A stretch of DNA of 35,554 nt from Bacteroidales bacterium UBA1757 (lineage in GTDB: Bacteria > Bacteroidota > Bacteroidia > Bacteroidales > UBA1402), in the NCBI GenBank assembly GCA_002315625.1, contig DCHH01000095.1, positions 1 through 35,554 of the forward strand, given 5' to 3'. The translations under genes were made by a program, and so were the position numbers. The notes under the pieces are model-generated. The model was given only the letters and a program-made list of their open reading frames with translations, ran no database searches and was not told the DNA's origin. Positions 1 to 8,450 of the stretch are shown here, one piece after another (the first letter of the stretch is position 1; each line of letters begins with the position of its first letter).

Positions 1-182
1 TCGCGAACGGCTGTTTTTGCGAGGTATGGGCTGTGGTGGGCTGTGAATGGCACTCAAGGGTGTGGCCCCTACAACTCAGCCGTGGGGGCATTAAATTTGT
101 TGCTTTTTTGTTTTTGATTTTTGGGGGATTGTTTGTATTTTCGCAGGTCAATCGGATATTATGCGCGTAAAAGTGTAACCCA
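1..182. other. Left-edge region upstream of nqrA
   Basis: No gene can be assigned with confidence. Two adjacent 10-base units read TGGGCTGTGG and TGGGCTGTGA between about 27 and 46. On the minus strand a reading frame opens with ATG at 91 and runs off the left edge (about 30 codons, Cys/His/Thr-rich). I do not recognise it and it may be spurious. The plus-strand frame from base 1 is also open, to a stop at 115-117, and is likewise unrecognised. The right half is T-rich and holds the likely nqr promoter. Confidence 0.3.
113..143 (+). promoter_or_regulatory. Candidate Bacteroidota promoter for the nqr operon
   Basis: A TTTG at 113-116 (-33 box) lies 19 bases before TATTTTCG at 136-143, a one-mismatch version of the TAnnTTTG -7 box. 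This is the spacing used by the Bacteroidota housekeeping sigma factor. Transcription would start near 150, leaving a leader of about 70 bases before the nqrA ATG. A perfect -7 match, TAAATTTG at 92-99, lies further upstream but has no TTTG or TTG at the right distance, so it is the weaker choice. Confidence 0.45.
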
Positions 183-221
183 TTGATAGAGAGGAAATTA
201 TTGTATAACAAAACATACATT

Positions 222-1598
222 ATGGCTAAACAAATCAACATCAAGAAAGGCTTGAACATCAGTCTTCAAGGTGAAGCCGTGCGAGAAACAGTCGTCGCAT
301 CGGTAGCCAGTCTGTATGCCGTCACTCCGACCGACTTCCACGGCCTTACTCCGAAAGTGGTTGTGCGCGAGGGTGATGCGGTTCAGGCAGGCACTCCCTT
401 GGTCATTGACAAGTATCTGCCGGAAATCAACTTTGTGTCGCCTGTCAGCGGTACGGTCAAGTCGGTCGTCCGTGGCGAAAAGCGCAAGTTGTTGAATGTC
501 ATCGTTGAAGCCGATGGCAAGAACACATTCGTGGAATTTCCTGTCCGCGACCCGAAAAACATGAGCGCCGACGAAGTGAAGGAATCTTTGCTCCAGTCAG
601 GTCTCTGGCCCTTCATCAAACGTCGTCCCTACGATGTCATTGCCCATCCTGCACATGCCCCGAAGGCTATCTATATCAAGGGTTTCGACACCGCTCCGTT
701 AGCTCCCGACTATGCATTCTGCCTCAAGGGCATGGGCAAGGAGATTCAGACCGCTGTCGATGCAATTGGCAAGCTTACCTCTGGCAAGGTGTATCTGAGC
801 GTCCCAGCAAAGGATGCCGCAAAGGAACTCCTTGATGTCAATGGAGTTGAGCTCTGCACAGTCAGCGGACCCCACCCCGCCGGAAACCTCGGCGTAATCA
901 TCAACCATACTGACCCCATCAACAAGGGTGAGACCGTGTGGTGCGTCAACGCTTTGGATCTTGTATTTATCGGTCGGTTCTTCCTTACCGGAAAGGTCGA
1001 TTTCACGGCACCCGTCGCAGTCACCGGCCCGATGGTAATCACCCCCGCGTACTATCGTTGCAAGAGGGGTATCTGCCTCTCAGCCCTGTTTGAAGGCAAT
1101 GTCTATAAGGAACAGCCGTTGCGCTATATCAACGGCAACGCCCTGACCGGCACTCAGGTCCAGAAGGACGGATTTCTGGATTTCTACTCAAGTCAGGTCA
1201 CTGTGCTGCACGAAGGGACCAATGTCGATGAACTTCTGGGATGGGTCATGCCCCGTTTCAATATGTTCTCGACAAGCCGCACCTATTTCCTTTCGGGACT
1301 GTTGCGCAAACTGAATCCTGCAAAGAAATACGATGCCGATACCCGTATTCTGGGTGGCGAGCGCGCCCTTATCATGTCGGGCGAGTACGACAAGGTCTTC
1401 CCGATGGACATTTACCCGGAGCGTCTGCTGCGTGCCTGTCTGGTGAAGGATCTGGAAGAAATGGAGGCTTTAGGCATCTATGAAGTTGTGCCTGAGGACT
1501 TTGCCCTCTGTGAATATGTCTGTACCTCCAAGATTGAGGTTCAGAAGGCTATCCGTGAATCGCTTGACCTGCTCAAGTCGGAGAATGGCGACGAGTGA
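222..1598 (+). CDS. nqrA: Na+-translocating NADH:quinone reductase subunit A
   Basis: NqrA is the cytoplasmic subunit of Na+-NQR, the inner-membrane complex that couples NADH oxidation and quinone reduction to Na+ export. The protein is 458 residues, normal for the family. It begins MAKQINIKKGLNISLQGEA and has an early biotinyl-lipoyl-like region (PKVVVREGDAVQAGTPL, then SPVSGTVKSV) typical of NqrA. It lacks membrane segments. I chose ATG 222 over an upstream in-frame TTG at 183, because the extra 13 residues look unlike family N-termini. It is the first of six nqr genes in standard order, with nqrB following after 33 bases. Assignment rests on sequence features plus perfect operon context. 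Confidence 0.96.
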   Translation: MAKQINIKKGLNISLQGEAVRETVVASVASLYAVTPTDFHGLTPKVVVREGDAVQAGTPLVIDKYLPEINFVSPVSGTVKSVVRGEKRKLLNVIVEADGKNTFVEFPVRDPKNMSADEVKESLLQSGLWPFIKRRPYDVIAHPAHAPKAIYIKGFDTAPLAPDYAFCLKGMGKEIQTAVDAIGKLTSGKVYLSVPAKDAAKELLDVNGVELCTVSGPHPAGNLGVIINHTDPINKGETVWCVNALDLVFIGRFFLTGKVDFTAPVAVTGPMVITPAYYRCKRGICLSALFEGNVYKEQPLRYINGNALTGTQVQKDGFLDFYSSQVTVLHEGTNVDELLGWVMPRFNMFSTSRTYFLSGLLRKLNPAKKYDADTRILGGERALIMSGEYDKVFPMDIYPERLLRACLVKDLEEMEALGIYEVVPEDFALCEYVCTSKIEVQKAIRESLDLLKSENGDE

Positions 1599-1631
1599 AC
1601 CGTAGAAGTAGAACCTTTAAAACGATAAGCT

Positions 1632-2858
1632 TTGAAAACATTACGTAACCGTCTGGACGACATGAAGCCCGCCTTTGAACCTGGCGGCAAGTTGTCCAAA
1701 CTCAGGTCGGTATTCGAAGGTTTCGAATCCTTCCTTTATGTTCCAAATGCAACTTCAAAGTCGGGAACGCACATCCACGACAGCATCGACTCCAAGCGGA
1801 CGATGTTCTGGGTGATTCTTGCCGTGATTCCGGCTATGTTGTTCGGTATGTTCAACACCGGTTACCAGCATTATCTGGTGACTACGGCTGTCATGCCCGG
1901 CTTCTGGCAGATTTTCTTCTGGGGCGTGCTGGCAGTCTTACCTTATATTATAGTATCATACGCCACCGGCCTTATCATTGAATTTGCCGTTGCCCAGATG
2001 AAGGGCGAGGAGATTCACGAAGGCTTCCTGGTGAGCGGTATCCTGATTCCGCTGATTGTTCCAATCGGAGTACCCCTCTGGATGGTCTGCATCGCAACGG
2101 CCTTTGCCGTTATTTTTGCCAAGGAGATTTTCGGCGGTACCGGATTCAACATCCTGAATGTGGCCCTGACCACCCGCGTATTCCTTTTCTTCGCCTATCC
2201 GACCAAGATGTCTGGCGACCAGACCTGGATTTCGCTGCGCGACTATTTCAGCTACGGTACGGCTCAGCCCGCTATCGACGGATTCACCGGTGCCACTCCT
2301 CTGGGCCAGGCTGCCTCACAGCTCGGTACTGACGGGGCCCTCCAGCTGACCAACGCACTGGGCCAGCCCCTTACCTGGTGGGACGCTTTCCTCGGACTGA
2401 TTCCCGGTTCAATCGGTGAGACTTCGACCCTGTTCATCCTTCTTGGCGGCCTGTTCCTGCTGGCTACGGGTGTCGCCTCATGGAAGATTGTGGTTTCCAC
2501 TTTCGCTGGCGGTGCCATTATGACCCTGATTCTCAATGCCTTTGCCGGTGGGGATGCTTACCTTAGCCTTCCTTTCTGGTGGCAGTGGTGTCTCGGAGGC
2601 TTTGCCTTTGGTGCATTCTTCATGGCTACCGACCCTGTGACGGCAGCCCGTACCGAGAAAGGCAAATGGATTTACGGCCTGCTCGTGGGTATGATTGCCA
2701 TCTTCTTCCGTGTATGCAACCCCGCCTATCCGGAAGGAATGATGCTGGCAATTCTGCTTATGAACATCTTTGCCAAGCTCATCGACTACTGTGTGGTCCA
2801 GAGCAATATCAAGATGCGCGCAAAACGTGCAGCGAATGTTGTCAATGCTTCTAAATAA
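1632..2858 (+). CDS. nqrB: Na+-translocating NADH:quinone reductase subunit B
   Basis: NqrB is the large membrane subunit (408 residues, many transmembrane helices) that carries a covalently bound FMN and riboflavin and forms part of the Na+ path. The flavinylation motif is visible as TGAT at residues 219-222, with Thr222 the expected FMN attachment site made by ApbE. The start is TTG at 1632. The opening residues MKTLRNRLDDMKPAFEPGGK match the usual NqrB N-terminus, ending in the conserved FEPGGK, while the first in-frame ATG (codon 11, 1662) would remove half of that conserved segment. There is an 11-base gap to nqrC. No apbE gene is in this window, so the flavin transferase must be encoded elsewhere. 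Confidence 0.96.
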   Translation: MKTLRNRLDDMKPAFEPGGKLSKLRSVFEGFESFLYVPNATSKSGTHIHDSIDSKRTMFWVILAVIPAMLFGMFNTGYQHYLVTTAVMPGFWQIFFWGVLAVLPYIIVSYATGLIIEFAVAQMKGEEIHEGFLVSGILIPLIVPIGVPLWMVCIATAFAVIFAKEIFGGTGFNILNVALTTRVFLFFAYPTKMSGDQTWISLRDYFSYGTAQPAIDGFTGATPLGQAASQLGTDGALQLTNALGQPLTWWDAFLGLIPGSIGETSTLFILLGGLFLLATGVASWKIVVSTFAGGAIMTLILNAFAGGDAYLSLPFWWQWCLGGFAFGAFFMATDPVTAARTEKGKWIYGLLVGMIAIFFRVCNPAYPEGMMLAILLMNIFAKLIDYCVVQSNIKMRAKRAANVVNASK

Positions 2859-2869
2859 CGTATAAGACC

Positions 2870-3568
2870 ATGGATAAGAACAGTAATACATATACATTTA
2901 TCTATGCTTCCGTTATGGTCATTCTGGTGGCGGCAGCACTGGCTTACGTCAACGGAGCCCTCAAGGAGAAGCAGAACAAGAACGTGGAGGTCGATAAGAT
3001 GTCGCAGATTCTCTCGTCTGTAAATATCCGTCCGGCCTACAGTGAAGCCGAAGCCAAGTATAACGAGGTGATTACGGCTGCCTATCTCGTAAATGAGCAG
3101 GGCGAAGTTGTCAGCGACAATGCCAAGGAGGCTTTCGCTGCCGACAAGACTAAACTTGCAGTTTTCGAGGCCACTGTCGATGGAAGCAAAAAGTACATCA
3201 TTCCCCTGTACGGTGCCGGTCTTTGGGGCGACATCTGGGGATACGTTTCCCTAAATGACGACGCCAATACCATCTATGCGGCTTCATTCTCGCATAAGGG
3301 TGAGACTCCGGGCCTTGGCGCTGAAATTGCCACGGAAAAATTCCAGGAGCCTTTTGCCGGAAAGCAGATTTTCAAGGACGGCAAGCTGCTCAGTCTGGCT
3401 GTGCTCAAAGCTGGCGCAGTACCCGACGAGCGTGACTATGTCGATGCCATCACGGGCGGTACCCGTACCAGTGAAGGTGTGGAGAAGATGCTGAAGAACT
3501 GCCTGCTGCAGTATGAGGCTTTTTTCAAGAACATTCAAGCAAAGGAAGAGGAGGTAAGCCATGAATAA
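2870..3568 (+). CDS. nqrC: Na+-translocating NADH:quinone reductase subunit C
   Basis: NqrC holds the second covalent FMN of Na+-NQR in a periplasmic domain anchored by one N-terminal helix. Here the helix covers about residues 8-29 (IYASVMVILVAAALAYV). The FMN-binding domain follows, with HKGETPGLGAEI near 142-153 and the flavinylation site TGGT at 195-198 (Thr198) within ITGGTRTSEGV. At 232 residues it is of ordinary length. The gene overlaps nqrD by 8 bases, which suggests translational coupling. Start ATG 2870 is the only sensible choice, because the anchor helix begins directly after it. Confidence 0.96.
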   Translation: MDKNSNTYTFIYASVMVILVAAALAYVNGALKEKQNKNVEVDKMSQILSSVNIRPAYSEAEAKYNEVITAAYLVNEQGEVVSDNAKEAFAADKTKLAVFEATVDGSKKYIIPLYGAGLWGDIWGYVSLNDDANTIYAASFSHKGETPGLGAEIATEKFQEPFAGKQIFKDGKLLSLAVLKAGAVPDERDYVDAITGGTRTSEGVEKMLKNCLLQYEAFFKNIQAKEEEVSHE

Positions 3569-4181
3569 AGAAAGAAAAGAAGTTTTGCTGTCGCCGCTCG
3601 ACAAGAAGAACCCTGTGCTGGTCCTGGTACTGGGTATCTGCTCTTCGTTGGCTGTAACTGCACAAATCAAGCCCGCACTGGTCATGGGTATCTCCGTGAC
3701 TGTGGTCGTGGCTTTCTCAAACGTGATTATTTCACTGTTGCGCAACACGATACCCAACCGTATCCGTATCATCGTGCAACTTGTTGTAGTAGCTGCTCTG
3801 GTTATCATCGTCGAGCAGATTCTCAAAGCCTATTCTTACGAGGTATGGGGGCAGTTGTCGGTCTATATCGGACTGATTATCACGAACTGTATCCTTATGG
3901 GACGTCTTGAGGCTTTCGCACTGGGCAACGGTCCGTGGGATTCGTTCCTCGACGGTATAGGCAACGGACTGGGCTACACCATCATTCTGGTTATCATTGC
4001 ATTCGTGCGCGAATTGTTCGGAAGCGGTTCTCTGCTCGGTTTCCAGATTATTCCGCAGTCGTTCTATGATGCCGGCTATGTCAACAACGGACTTATGATC
4101 ATGCCTCCGATGGCACTGATTGTTGTGGGCTGTATCATCTGGGTACACCGCAGCATGCATAAAGACCTTCAGGAAAAATAA
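3561..4181 (+). CDS. nqrD: Na+-translocating NADH:quinone reductase subunit D
   Basis: NqrD is an integral membrane subunit (206 residues, about six helices) that pairs with NqrE. The two subunits bind an iron centre between them through cysteines in inverted half-helices. The expected cysteines are visible: Cys27 in LGICSSLAV and Cys110 in ITNCILMGR. Family knowledge assigns these to the intramembrane Fe-S cluster that relays electrons from NqrF towards NqrC. The gene starts inside the end of nqrC (8-base overlap), and nqrE follows after 19 bases. Confidence 0.96.
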   Translation: MNKERKEVLLSPLDKKNPVLVLVLGICSSLAVTAQIKPALVMGISVTVVVAFSNVIISLLRNTIPNRIRIIVQLVVVAALVIIVEQILKAYSYEVWGQLSVYIGLIITNCILMGRLEAFALGNGPWDSFLDGIGNGLGYTIILVIIAFVRELFGSGSLLGFQIIPQSFYDAGYVNNGLMIMPPMALIVVGCIIWVHRSMHKDLQEK

Positions 4182-4200
4182 CCTTTAAGAAGTCTGCAAT

Positions 4201-4818
4201 ATGGAATCATTGAATCTTTTCATCAAGTCGATTTTCATCGACAACATGATTTTCGCATACTTCCTGGGTATGTGTTCTTTCCTTGCGGTTTCGAAAACCG
4301 TCAAGACATCTGTGGGACTTGGTGTGGCTGTCACGTTCGTGCTTCTTATTACTGTCCCTGTCAACTATCTGCTTGACACTTACGTTCTGCGTGAGGGTGC
4401 TCTGACATGGTTTTTGGGTGATGAGGCCGCTTCGGTTGACCTCAGCTTCCTCAGCTTTATCCTTTTCATTGCAATCATCGCTTCGATGACGCAGATTGTG
4501 GAAATGGTTGTGGAGCGCTTCACTCCGGCGCTTTATGCCCAACTGGGTATCTTCCTGCCGCTGATTGCCGTCAACTGTGCAATCCTTGGGGCTTCACTGT
4601 TCATGCAGCAGCGCAACTTCCCGAATGTCGGCCAGGCTACGGTCTATGGTCTTGGTTCAGGATTGGGCTGGATGCTGGCTATCGTGAGCCTTGCCGCCGT
4701 ACGTGAGCACATGAAGTACAACAAGATTCCCGATGCCCTCAAGGGACTCGGTATCACATTCATCCTTGTCGGCCTGATGTCTATGGCCTTTATGGGATTC
4801 ATGGGTATTAAACTGTAA
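4201..4818 (+). CDS. nqrE: Na+-translocating NADH:quinone reductase subunit E
   Basis: NqrE is homologous to NqrD with opposite membrane topology. It is 205 residues and strongly hydrophobic, with about six helices. It supplies the other two ligands of the shared intramembrane iron centre, seen here as Cys25 in LGMCSFLAV and Cys126 in AVNCAILGAS. It is spaced 19 bases from both neighbours, so it sits in the same transcript as the other nqr genes. Nothing unusual was seen in it. Confidence 0.96.
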   Translation: MESLNLFIKSIFIDNMIFAYFLGMCSFLAVSKTVKTSVGLGVAVTFVLLITVPVNYLLDTYVLREGALTWFLGDEAASVDLSFLSFILFIAIIASMTQIVEMVVERFTPALYAQLGIFLPLIAVNCAILGASLFMQQRNFPNVGQATVYGLGSGLGWMLAIVSLAAVREHMKYNKIPDALKGLGITFILVGLMSMAFMGFMGIKL

Positions 4819-4822
4819 TGAT

Positions 4823-4830
4823 AGGAGGAG
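4823..4830 (+). promoter_or_regulatory. Strong Shine-Dalgarno sequence before nqrF
   Basis: AGGAGGAG at 4823-4830 ends 7 bases before the nqrF ATG at 4838. It is a near-perfect complement to the 16S rRNA tail. Most genes here have A/T-rich leaders with no such site, as is normal for Bacteroidota, so this one stands out and supports the chosen start. Confidence 0.6.
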
Positions 4831-4837
4831 ATAAGCT

Positions 4838-6127
4838 ATGATTATTCTGGAAGTTTCAATTCAAATTCTTCTGATGGCTGTCATCATCTTCCTTTTGGTG
4901 ACACTCATTCTGGTGGGGCTGCTGCTTTTCATCAAGGCCAAGCTGACCCCCGCCGGCACGGTCAAGGTCGATATCAACAACGGTGACACTGTCCTTGATG
5001 CAAATATGGGCAACAGCCTGCTGACAACACTCAGCAGCAACGGCATTTTCCTTCCGTCAGCATGCGGTGGAAAGGGTTCCTGCGGTATGTGCAAGTGCCA
5101 GGTCTTCGAAGGGGCAGGAGAGATGCTCCCCACCGAAAAAGGTTTCTTCAACCGCAAGCAGCAGCAGACCAACTGGCACCTCGGATGTCAGGTCAAGGTT
5201 CGCAGCGATATCAAGATGAAGGTTCCCGAGTCGGTTCTCGGTGTCAAGGAATGGGAATGCGAGGTTATCAGCAACAAGAACGTTGCTACCTTCATCAAGG
5301 AGTTCATCGTTGCTCTGCCCAAGGGCGAACACATGGATTTCCTGCCAGGTTCGTATGCACAGATTAAGATTCCGACATACACCATGGACTATGACAAGGA
5401 TATCGACAAGAGCCTGATTGGTGACGAATATCTCCCCTCATGGGAGAAGTTCGGACTGTTCGGACTGAAGTGTACCAACACCGTCCCGACAGTCAGAGCC
5501 TATTCTATGGCCAACTATCCTGCTGAAGGTGACCGCATTATGCTGACTGTGCGTATTGCCACTCCTCCTTTCAAGCCGAAGCCACAGGTCGGATTCCAGG
5601 ATGTTATGCCCGGTATCGCCTCTTCGTACATCTTCTCGCTCAAGCCGGGCGACAAGGTGACCATGAGCGGCCCTTACGGCGAGTTCCATCCGATTTTCGA
5701 CTCGAAGCGCGAGATGATGTGGGTTGGCGGCGGTGCCGGTATGGCTCCTCTTCGCGCCCAGATTATGCACATGACTCATACGCTCCGCACTACCGACCGC
5801 AAGATGTCGTATTTCTACGGAGCACGCGCCCTGAACGAGGTGTTCTATCTTCAGGATTTCCTGGCTCTTGAGAAGGAATTCCCGAATTTCTCGTTCCATC
5901 TGGCTCTGGACCGTCCCGACCCTGCAGCCGATGCGGCCGGTGTGAAATATACCGCAGGTTTTGTACACAATGTGCTGTGGGAGACCTATTTGAAGGACCA
6001 CGAGGAACCCGAGGAAATCGAGTACTACATGTGCGGCCCCGGCCCGATGTCAAAGGCTGTTGTCAACCTTCTCGACAGTCTGGGAGTTCCCAAGCAGATG
6101 ATTATGTACGACGATTTCGGTGGATGA
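4838..6127 (+). CDS. nqrF: Na+-translocating NADH:quinone reductase subunit F
   Basis: NqrF is the NADH-oxidising entry subunit. One N-terminal helix (about residues 5-32) anchors it. A plant-type ferredoxin domain then holds a 2Fe-2S cluster through Cys76, Cys82, Cys85 and Cys117. The reductase part shows the FAD motif RAYS at 220-223, the nucleotide-binding loop GGGAGMAPLR at 297-306 and CGPGPM at 399-404, and ends in the typical DDFGG. Length is 429 residues, slightly longer than the roughly 407 of Vibrio. An insertion around 180-215 (between the IKIPTY and TVRAYS segments) is usual for the family. It closes the operon and is followed by a terminator. Confidence 0.97.
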   Translation: MIILEVSIQILLMAVIIFLLVTLILVGLLLFIKAKLTPAGTVKVDINNGDTVLDANMGNSLLTTLSSNGIFLPSACGGKGSCGMCKCQVFEGAGEMLPTEKGFFNRKQQQTNWHLGCQVKVRSDIKMKVPESVLGVKEWECEVISNKNVATFIKEFIVALPKGEHMDFLPGSYAQIKIPTYTMDYDKDIDKSLIGDEYLPSWEKFGLFGLKCTNTVPTVRAYSMANYPAEGDRIMLTVRIATPPFKPKPQVGFQDVMPGIASSYIFSLKPGDKVTMSGPYGEFHPIFDSKREMMWVGGGAGMAPLRAQIMHMTHTLRTTDRKMSYFYGARALNEVFYLQDFLALEKEFPNFSFHLALDRPDPAADAAGVKYTAGFVHNVLWETYLKDHEEPEEIEYYMCGPGPMSKAVVNLLDSLGVPKQMIMYDDFGG

Positions 6128-6147
6128 CCCAATCCCTGACACAATAG

Positions 6148-6182
6148 AAAAAGCGGCGCTTTCAACAAGGCGCCGCTTTTTT
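6148..6182. terminator. Bidirectional terminator between nqrF and dnaG
   Basis: GCGGCGC (6153-6159) pairs with GCGCCGC (6170-6176). Five A's on the left and a T run on the right extend the stem to 12 pairs, with a 10-base loop. The flanking A and T runs let it act as an intrinsic terminator for both convergent genes. Confidence 0.85.
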
Positions 6183-6199
6183 ATGAGCCAAATTTTTAA

Positions 6200-8320
6200 C
6201 TATCCGATTATCCTCTCACCCAGATACTTGGAGAATTCCTTTTCCATATCGTGGAGCTCCTTGTACTCAACCATCAGCTTTTCCAGCTTTTCCTGGTCCT
6301 TCTCGCGGGTGGCAACCTTCATCTCCTCCTTTATTTTCCGGATTTCCTCCTTGATGATTTTGAACTTGAGGTCTTCAAGCAGGCGCGGGACAAGGGTGGG
6401 GAGCATTTCGTCTTCCTTTTCGATTTTCCGCTGGAACACCTTCACATCGTTGACACGGTCCTTGGGGTCGTACATCTTGCTTAGTTCGTACTTGTCGGAG
6501 ACCATGTCGGCTGCCATAAGGCTGACGGCCGGGTCGCGGTGGTGAAGGAAGTATTTGGAGCTATCAAACCCCTCGTCACCCACATGCTCAGCAGCTTCCG
6601 CTAGCATCTGGCAGCACATTGAATCGGAAAACTCAATGCCGTCGTTTTTAAGGTCTTCGTCGATGTAACGGATTACCGTAACGCCCTCTGAAATAAGACG
6701 TTCGCCGTAGCGGACAATGATGCGTACCAAGTTCTGCTCATATTGGAGAAACGGGTTGGCCGTCGGTTTTACCGAGGGGCCTTGAAGTGCGGTTTCACTT
6801 TTTTTGTGTGTCTGCAAAGGAGCAGCGGGAGTGAAGCCTGAAACATCTGGCGGCGGGGTGTCGCTCTCGGGGGGCATGTAGCTCACATCCGGGAACGGAG
6901 CATCGTCGGGGTCGGCCGTGGAGTCGGGCTGCTGGAGCGGGGCAGGAGTCCCTGCAATTCGGGCGGCCTCAGAGCGGCGGGCGTCAATCTGACGCTGCTG
7001 GCGTTTGCGCTCGGCTATCTGGTAACGGGCTTTGCCAACTTCTTTGACCAGGATTTCCTCGCGGGTATTGAGCTGGGCGGCACACTCCTTGATGTATTCC
7101 GAACGGATTATCTCGTCGGGAATTACGGCGATGCTCTCGACCAGTTCCTTGATGACGGAAGAGCGGCTTATGGGATCGTCTCCGCAGTCTTTCAAAAGAA
7201 TCCGTGCCTTGAAACGGATAAAGTCGGTCTCCTGGCTGCGGATATAGTCCATGAACTCGGTCGAGCTGTGGCTCTGGGCATACGAATCGGGGTCTTCGCC
7301 GTCGGGCAGGAGAACCACCTTGATGTTGAGACCCTCCTCCAGCAGCATGTTGATGCTTCTGAGCGAAGCCTTTATTCCGGCGGCGTCGCCGTCGTATAGA
7401 ACCGTCACATTGCTTGTAAAACGGTGAATAAGACGGATTTGGCCGTGGGTGAGCGAGGTGCCCGAAGAGGCCACGACATTGCAGATGCCGGACTGGTGCA
7501 TAGAGAGAACATCGACATATCCTTCAACCAGATAGCAGCGGTCCTGCTTTACGATTGCCTGCTTTGCCTGGAAAATTCCGTAGAGTTCGTCGCTCTTGTG
7601 GTAAATTATTGATTCAGGAGAGTTTACATACTTCGCCAGCTTCTCTGCCTTCTTGAGTATGCGGCCGCCGAAGGCCACCACCTTGCCCGATACCGAGTGA
7701 ACCGGGAAGATGACCCGCTCACGGTAGCGGTCGAAGAGATGTCCCTGACTGTCGGCAATTGAAAGTCCGGTGCTGACCAGCAGCGAACTGTCATACCCCT
7801 TGCGCAGAGCCTCCTGAGAGAAAGCGTCGCGCGAGGCGCTGCAGTAACCGAGCTGGAACTTTTCGATTATGTCCTCGCGGATGCCCCTCTGTCGGAAGTA
7901 GGCCAGTCCGACACTCTGCCCCTCGGTGGTGTCGGACATGCAGCGTCGGAAATAGTCGCGTGCCATCTCGTTGATGATATACATGCTCTCACGCTCGTCG
8001 CGGCTCTTCTTCTCCTCGTCAGTGAGCTCTTTTTCAACAACTTCGATGCCGTAGCGCTTGGCCAGCCACTTGAGGGCCTCGTAGTAGCCCATGTGCTCGT
8101 GCTCCATAATGAAATGGACCACGTTGCCCCCCTTGCCGCAGCTGAAACACTTGCATATTCCCCTCGCAGGCGACACACTGAACGACGGAGTGCGCTCGTC
8201 GTGGAAGGGACAAAGCCCGACATAGTTCTGCCCTCGTTTTTTCAGGCGGACGAACTCGCCCACCACATCCTCGATGCGGGCAGTGTCCATTATGCGGTTA
8301 ACAGTCTGTTGGTCAATCAT
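6200..8320 (-). CDS. dnaG: DNA primase DnaG
   Basis: DnaG makes RNA primers for the replication fork. The 706-residue protein has the CHC2 zinc-binding domain first (Cys37, His40, Cys58, Cys61, with CPFHDERTPSFSVSP). The catalytic core follows, with TOPRIM motifs: the glutamate in YLVEGYVDVLS near residue 262, LYDGDAAGIKAS near 308 and LPDGEDPDSY just after. Then comes a Pro/Asp/Ser-rich linker of about 85 residues (about 440-525) and a C-terminal helical domain expected to bind the DnaB helicase. It is longer than most DnaG proteins because of that linker. The start MIDQQTVNRIMDTARIEDVV is typical. It stands alone on the minus strand, with no clear -7 box seen upstream. Confidence 0.96.
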   Translation of the reverse strand: MIDQQTVNRIMDTARIEDVVGEFVRLKKRGQNYVGLCPFHDERTPSFSVSPARGICKCFSCGKGGNVVHFIMEHEHMGYYEALKWLAKRYGIEVVEKELTDEEKKSRDERESMYIINEMARDYFRRCMSDTTEGQSVGLAYFRQRGIREDIIEKFQLGYCSASRDAFSQEALRKGYDSSLLVSTGLSIADSQGHLFDRYRERVIFPVHSVSGKVVAFGGRILKKAEKLAKYVNSPESIIYHKSDELYGIFQAKQAIVKQDRCYLVEGYVDVLSMHQSGICNVVASSGTSLTHGQIRLIHRFTSNVTVLYDGDAAGIKASLRSINMLLEEGLNIKVVLLPDGEDPDSYAQSHSSTEFMDYIRSQETDFIRFKARILLKDCGDDPISRSSVIKELVESIAVIPDEIIRSEYIKECAAQLNTREEILVKEVGKARYQIAERKRQQRQIDARRSEAARIAGTPAPLQQPDSTADPDDAPFPDVSYMPPESDTPPPDVSGFTPAAPLQTHKKSETALQGPSVKPTANPFLQYEQNLVRIIVRYGERLISEGVTVIRYIDEDLKNDGIEFSDSMCCQMLAEAAEHVGDEGFDSSKYFLHHRDPAVSLMAADMVSDKYELSKMYDPKDRVNDVKVFQRKIEKEDEMLPTLVPRLLEDLKFKIIKEEIRKIKEEMKVATREKDQEKLEKLMVEYKELHDMEKEFSKYLGERIIG

Positions 8321-8362
8321 TTAAATTGTGAATATGATTTAACATTTTTCGATTGACAAAAA

Positions 8363-8389
8363 GTCTAAATCGTATTAGGAGGTCTAAAT
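8363..8389 (+). promoter_or_regulatory. Direct repeat, possible operator of the FAS1-SusCD operon
   Basis: GTCTAAAT occurs at 8363-8370 and again at 8382-8389, 19 bases start to start (close to two helical turns). The second copy ends 9 bases before the -7 box, where a -33 box would normally overlap. This placement would suit a transcription activator binding as a tandem dimer. It is an inference from position only; no regulator gene is nearby. Confidence 0.35.
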
Positions 8390-8398
8390 AAAAATTCT

Positions 8399-8406
8399 TA
8401 CTTTTG
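8399..8406 (+). promoter_or_regulatory. -7 box of the FAS1-SusCD operon promoter
   Basis: TACTTTTG matches the Bacteroidota -7 consensus TAnnTTTG exactly and lies 44 bases before the ATG at 8451. No TTTG or TTG is found 19-25 bases upstream, which suggests a weak or activator-dependent promoter. The remaining intergenic sequence up to dnaG (8321-8450) is A/T-rich. CAAATT occurs three times between it and the start codon (8411, 8422, 8431). Confidence 0.55.
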
Positions 8407-8450
8407 CCCACAAATTTACTCCAAATTCGGCAAATTCAAAGATTCATTTT

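Noticed and set aside
28..45. Two GGGCTGTG units ten bases apart at the left edge as a possible operator or repeat array.
   Set aside because: Only two short copies are visible, more than 60 bases upstream of the likely promoter and at the edge of the window; too little to support a claim.
222..6127. The possibility that the first operon is Rnf rather than Nqr.
   Set aside because: Gene order A-F, the NqrF ferredoxin-FAD-NADH architecture and the NqrA-type first subunit fit Nqr; Rnf would have RnfB and RnfC with multiple 4Fe-4S motifs, which are absent.
6120..6545. A 141-codon plus-strand frame starting at the nqrF end and overlapping dnaG.
   Set aside because: It runs through the terminator and is antisense to the dnaG C-terminal domain; the Ser/Phe-rich product is typical of a shadow.
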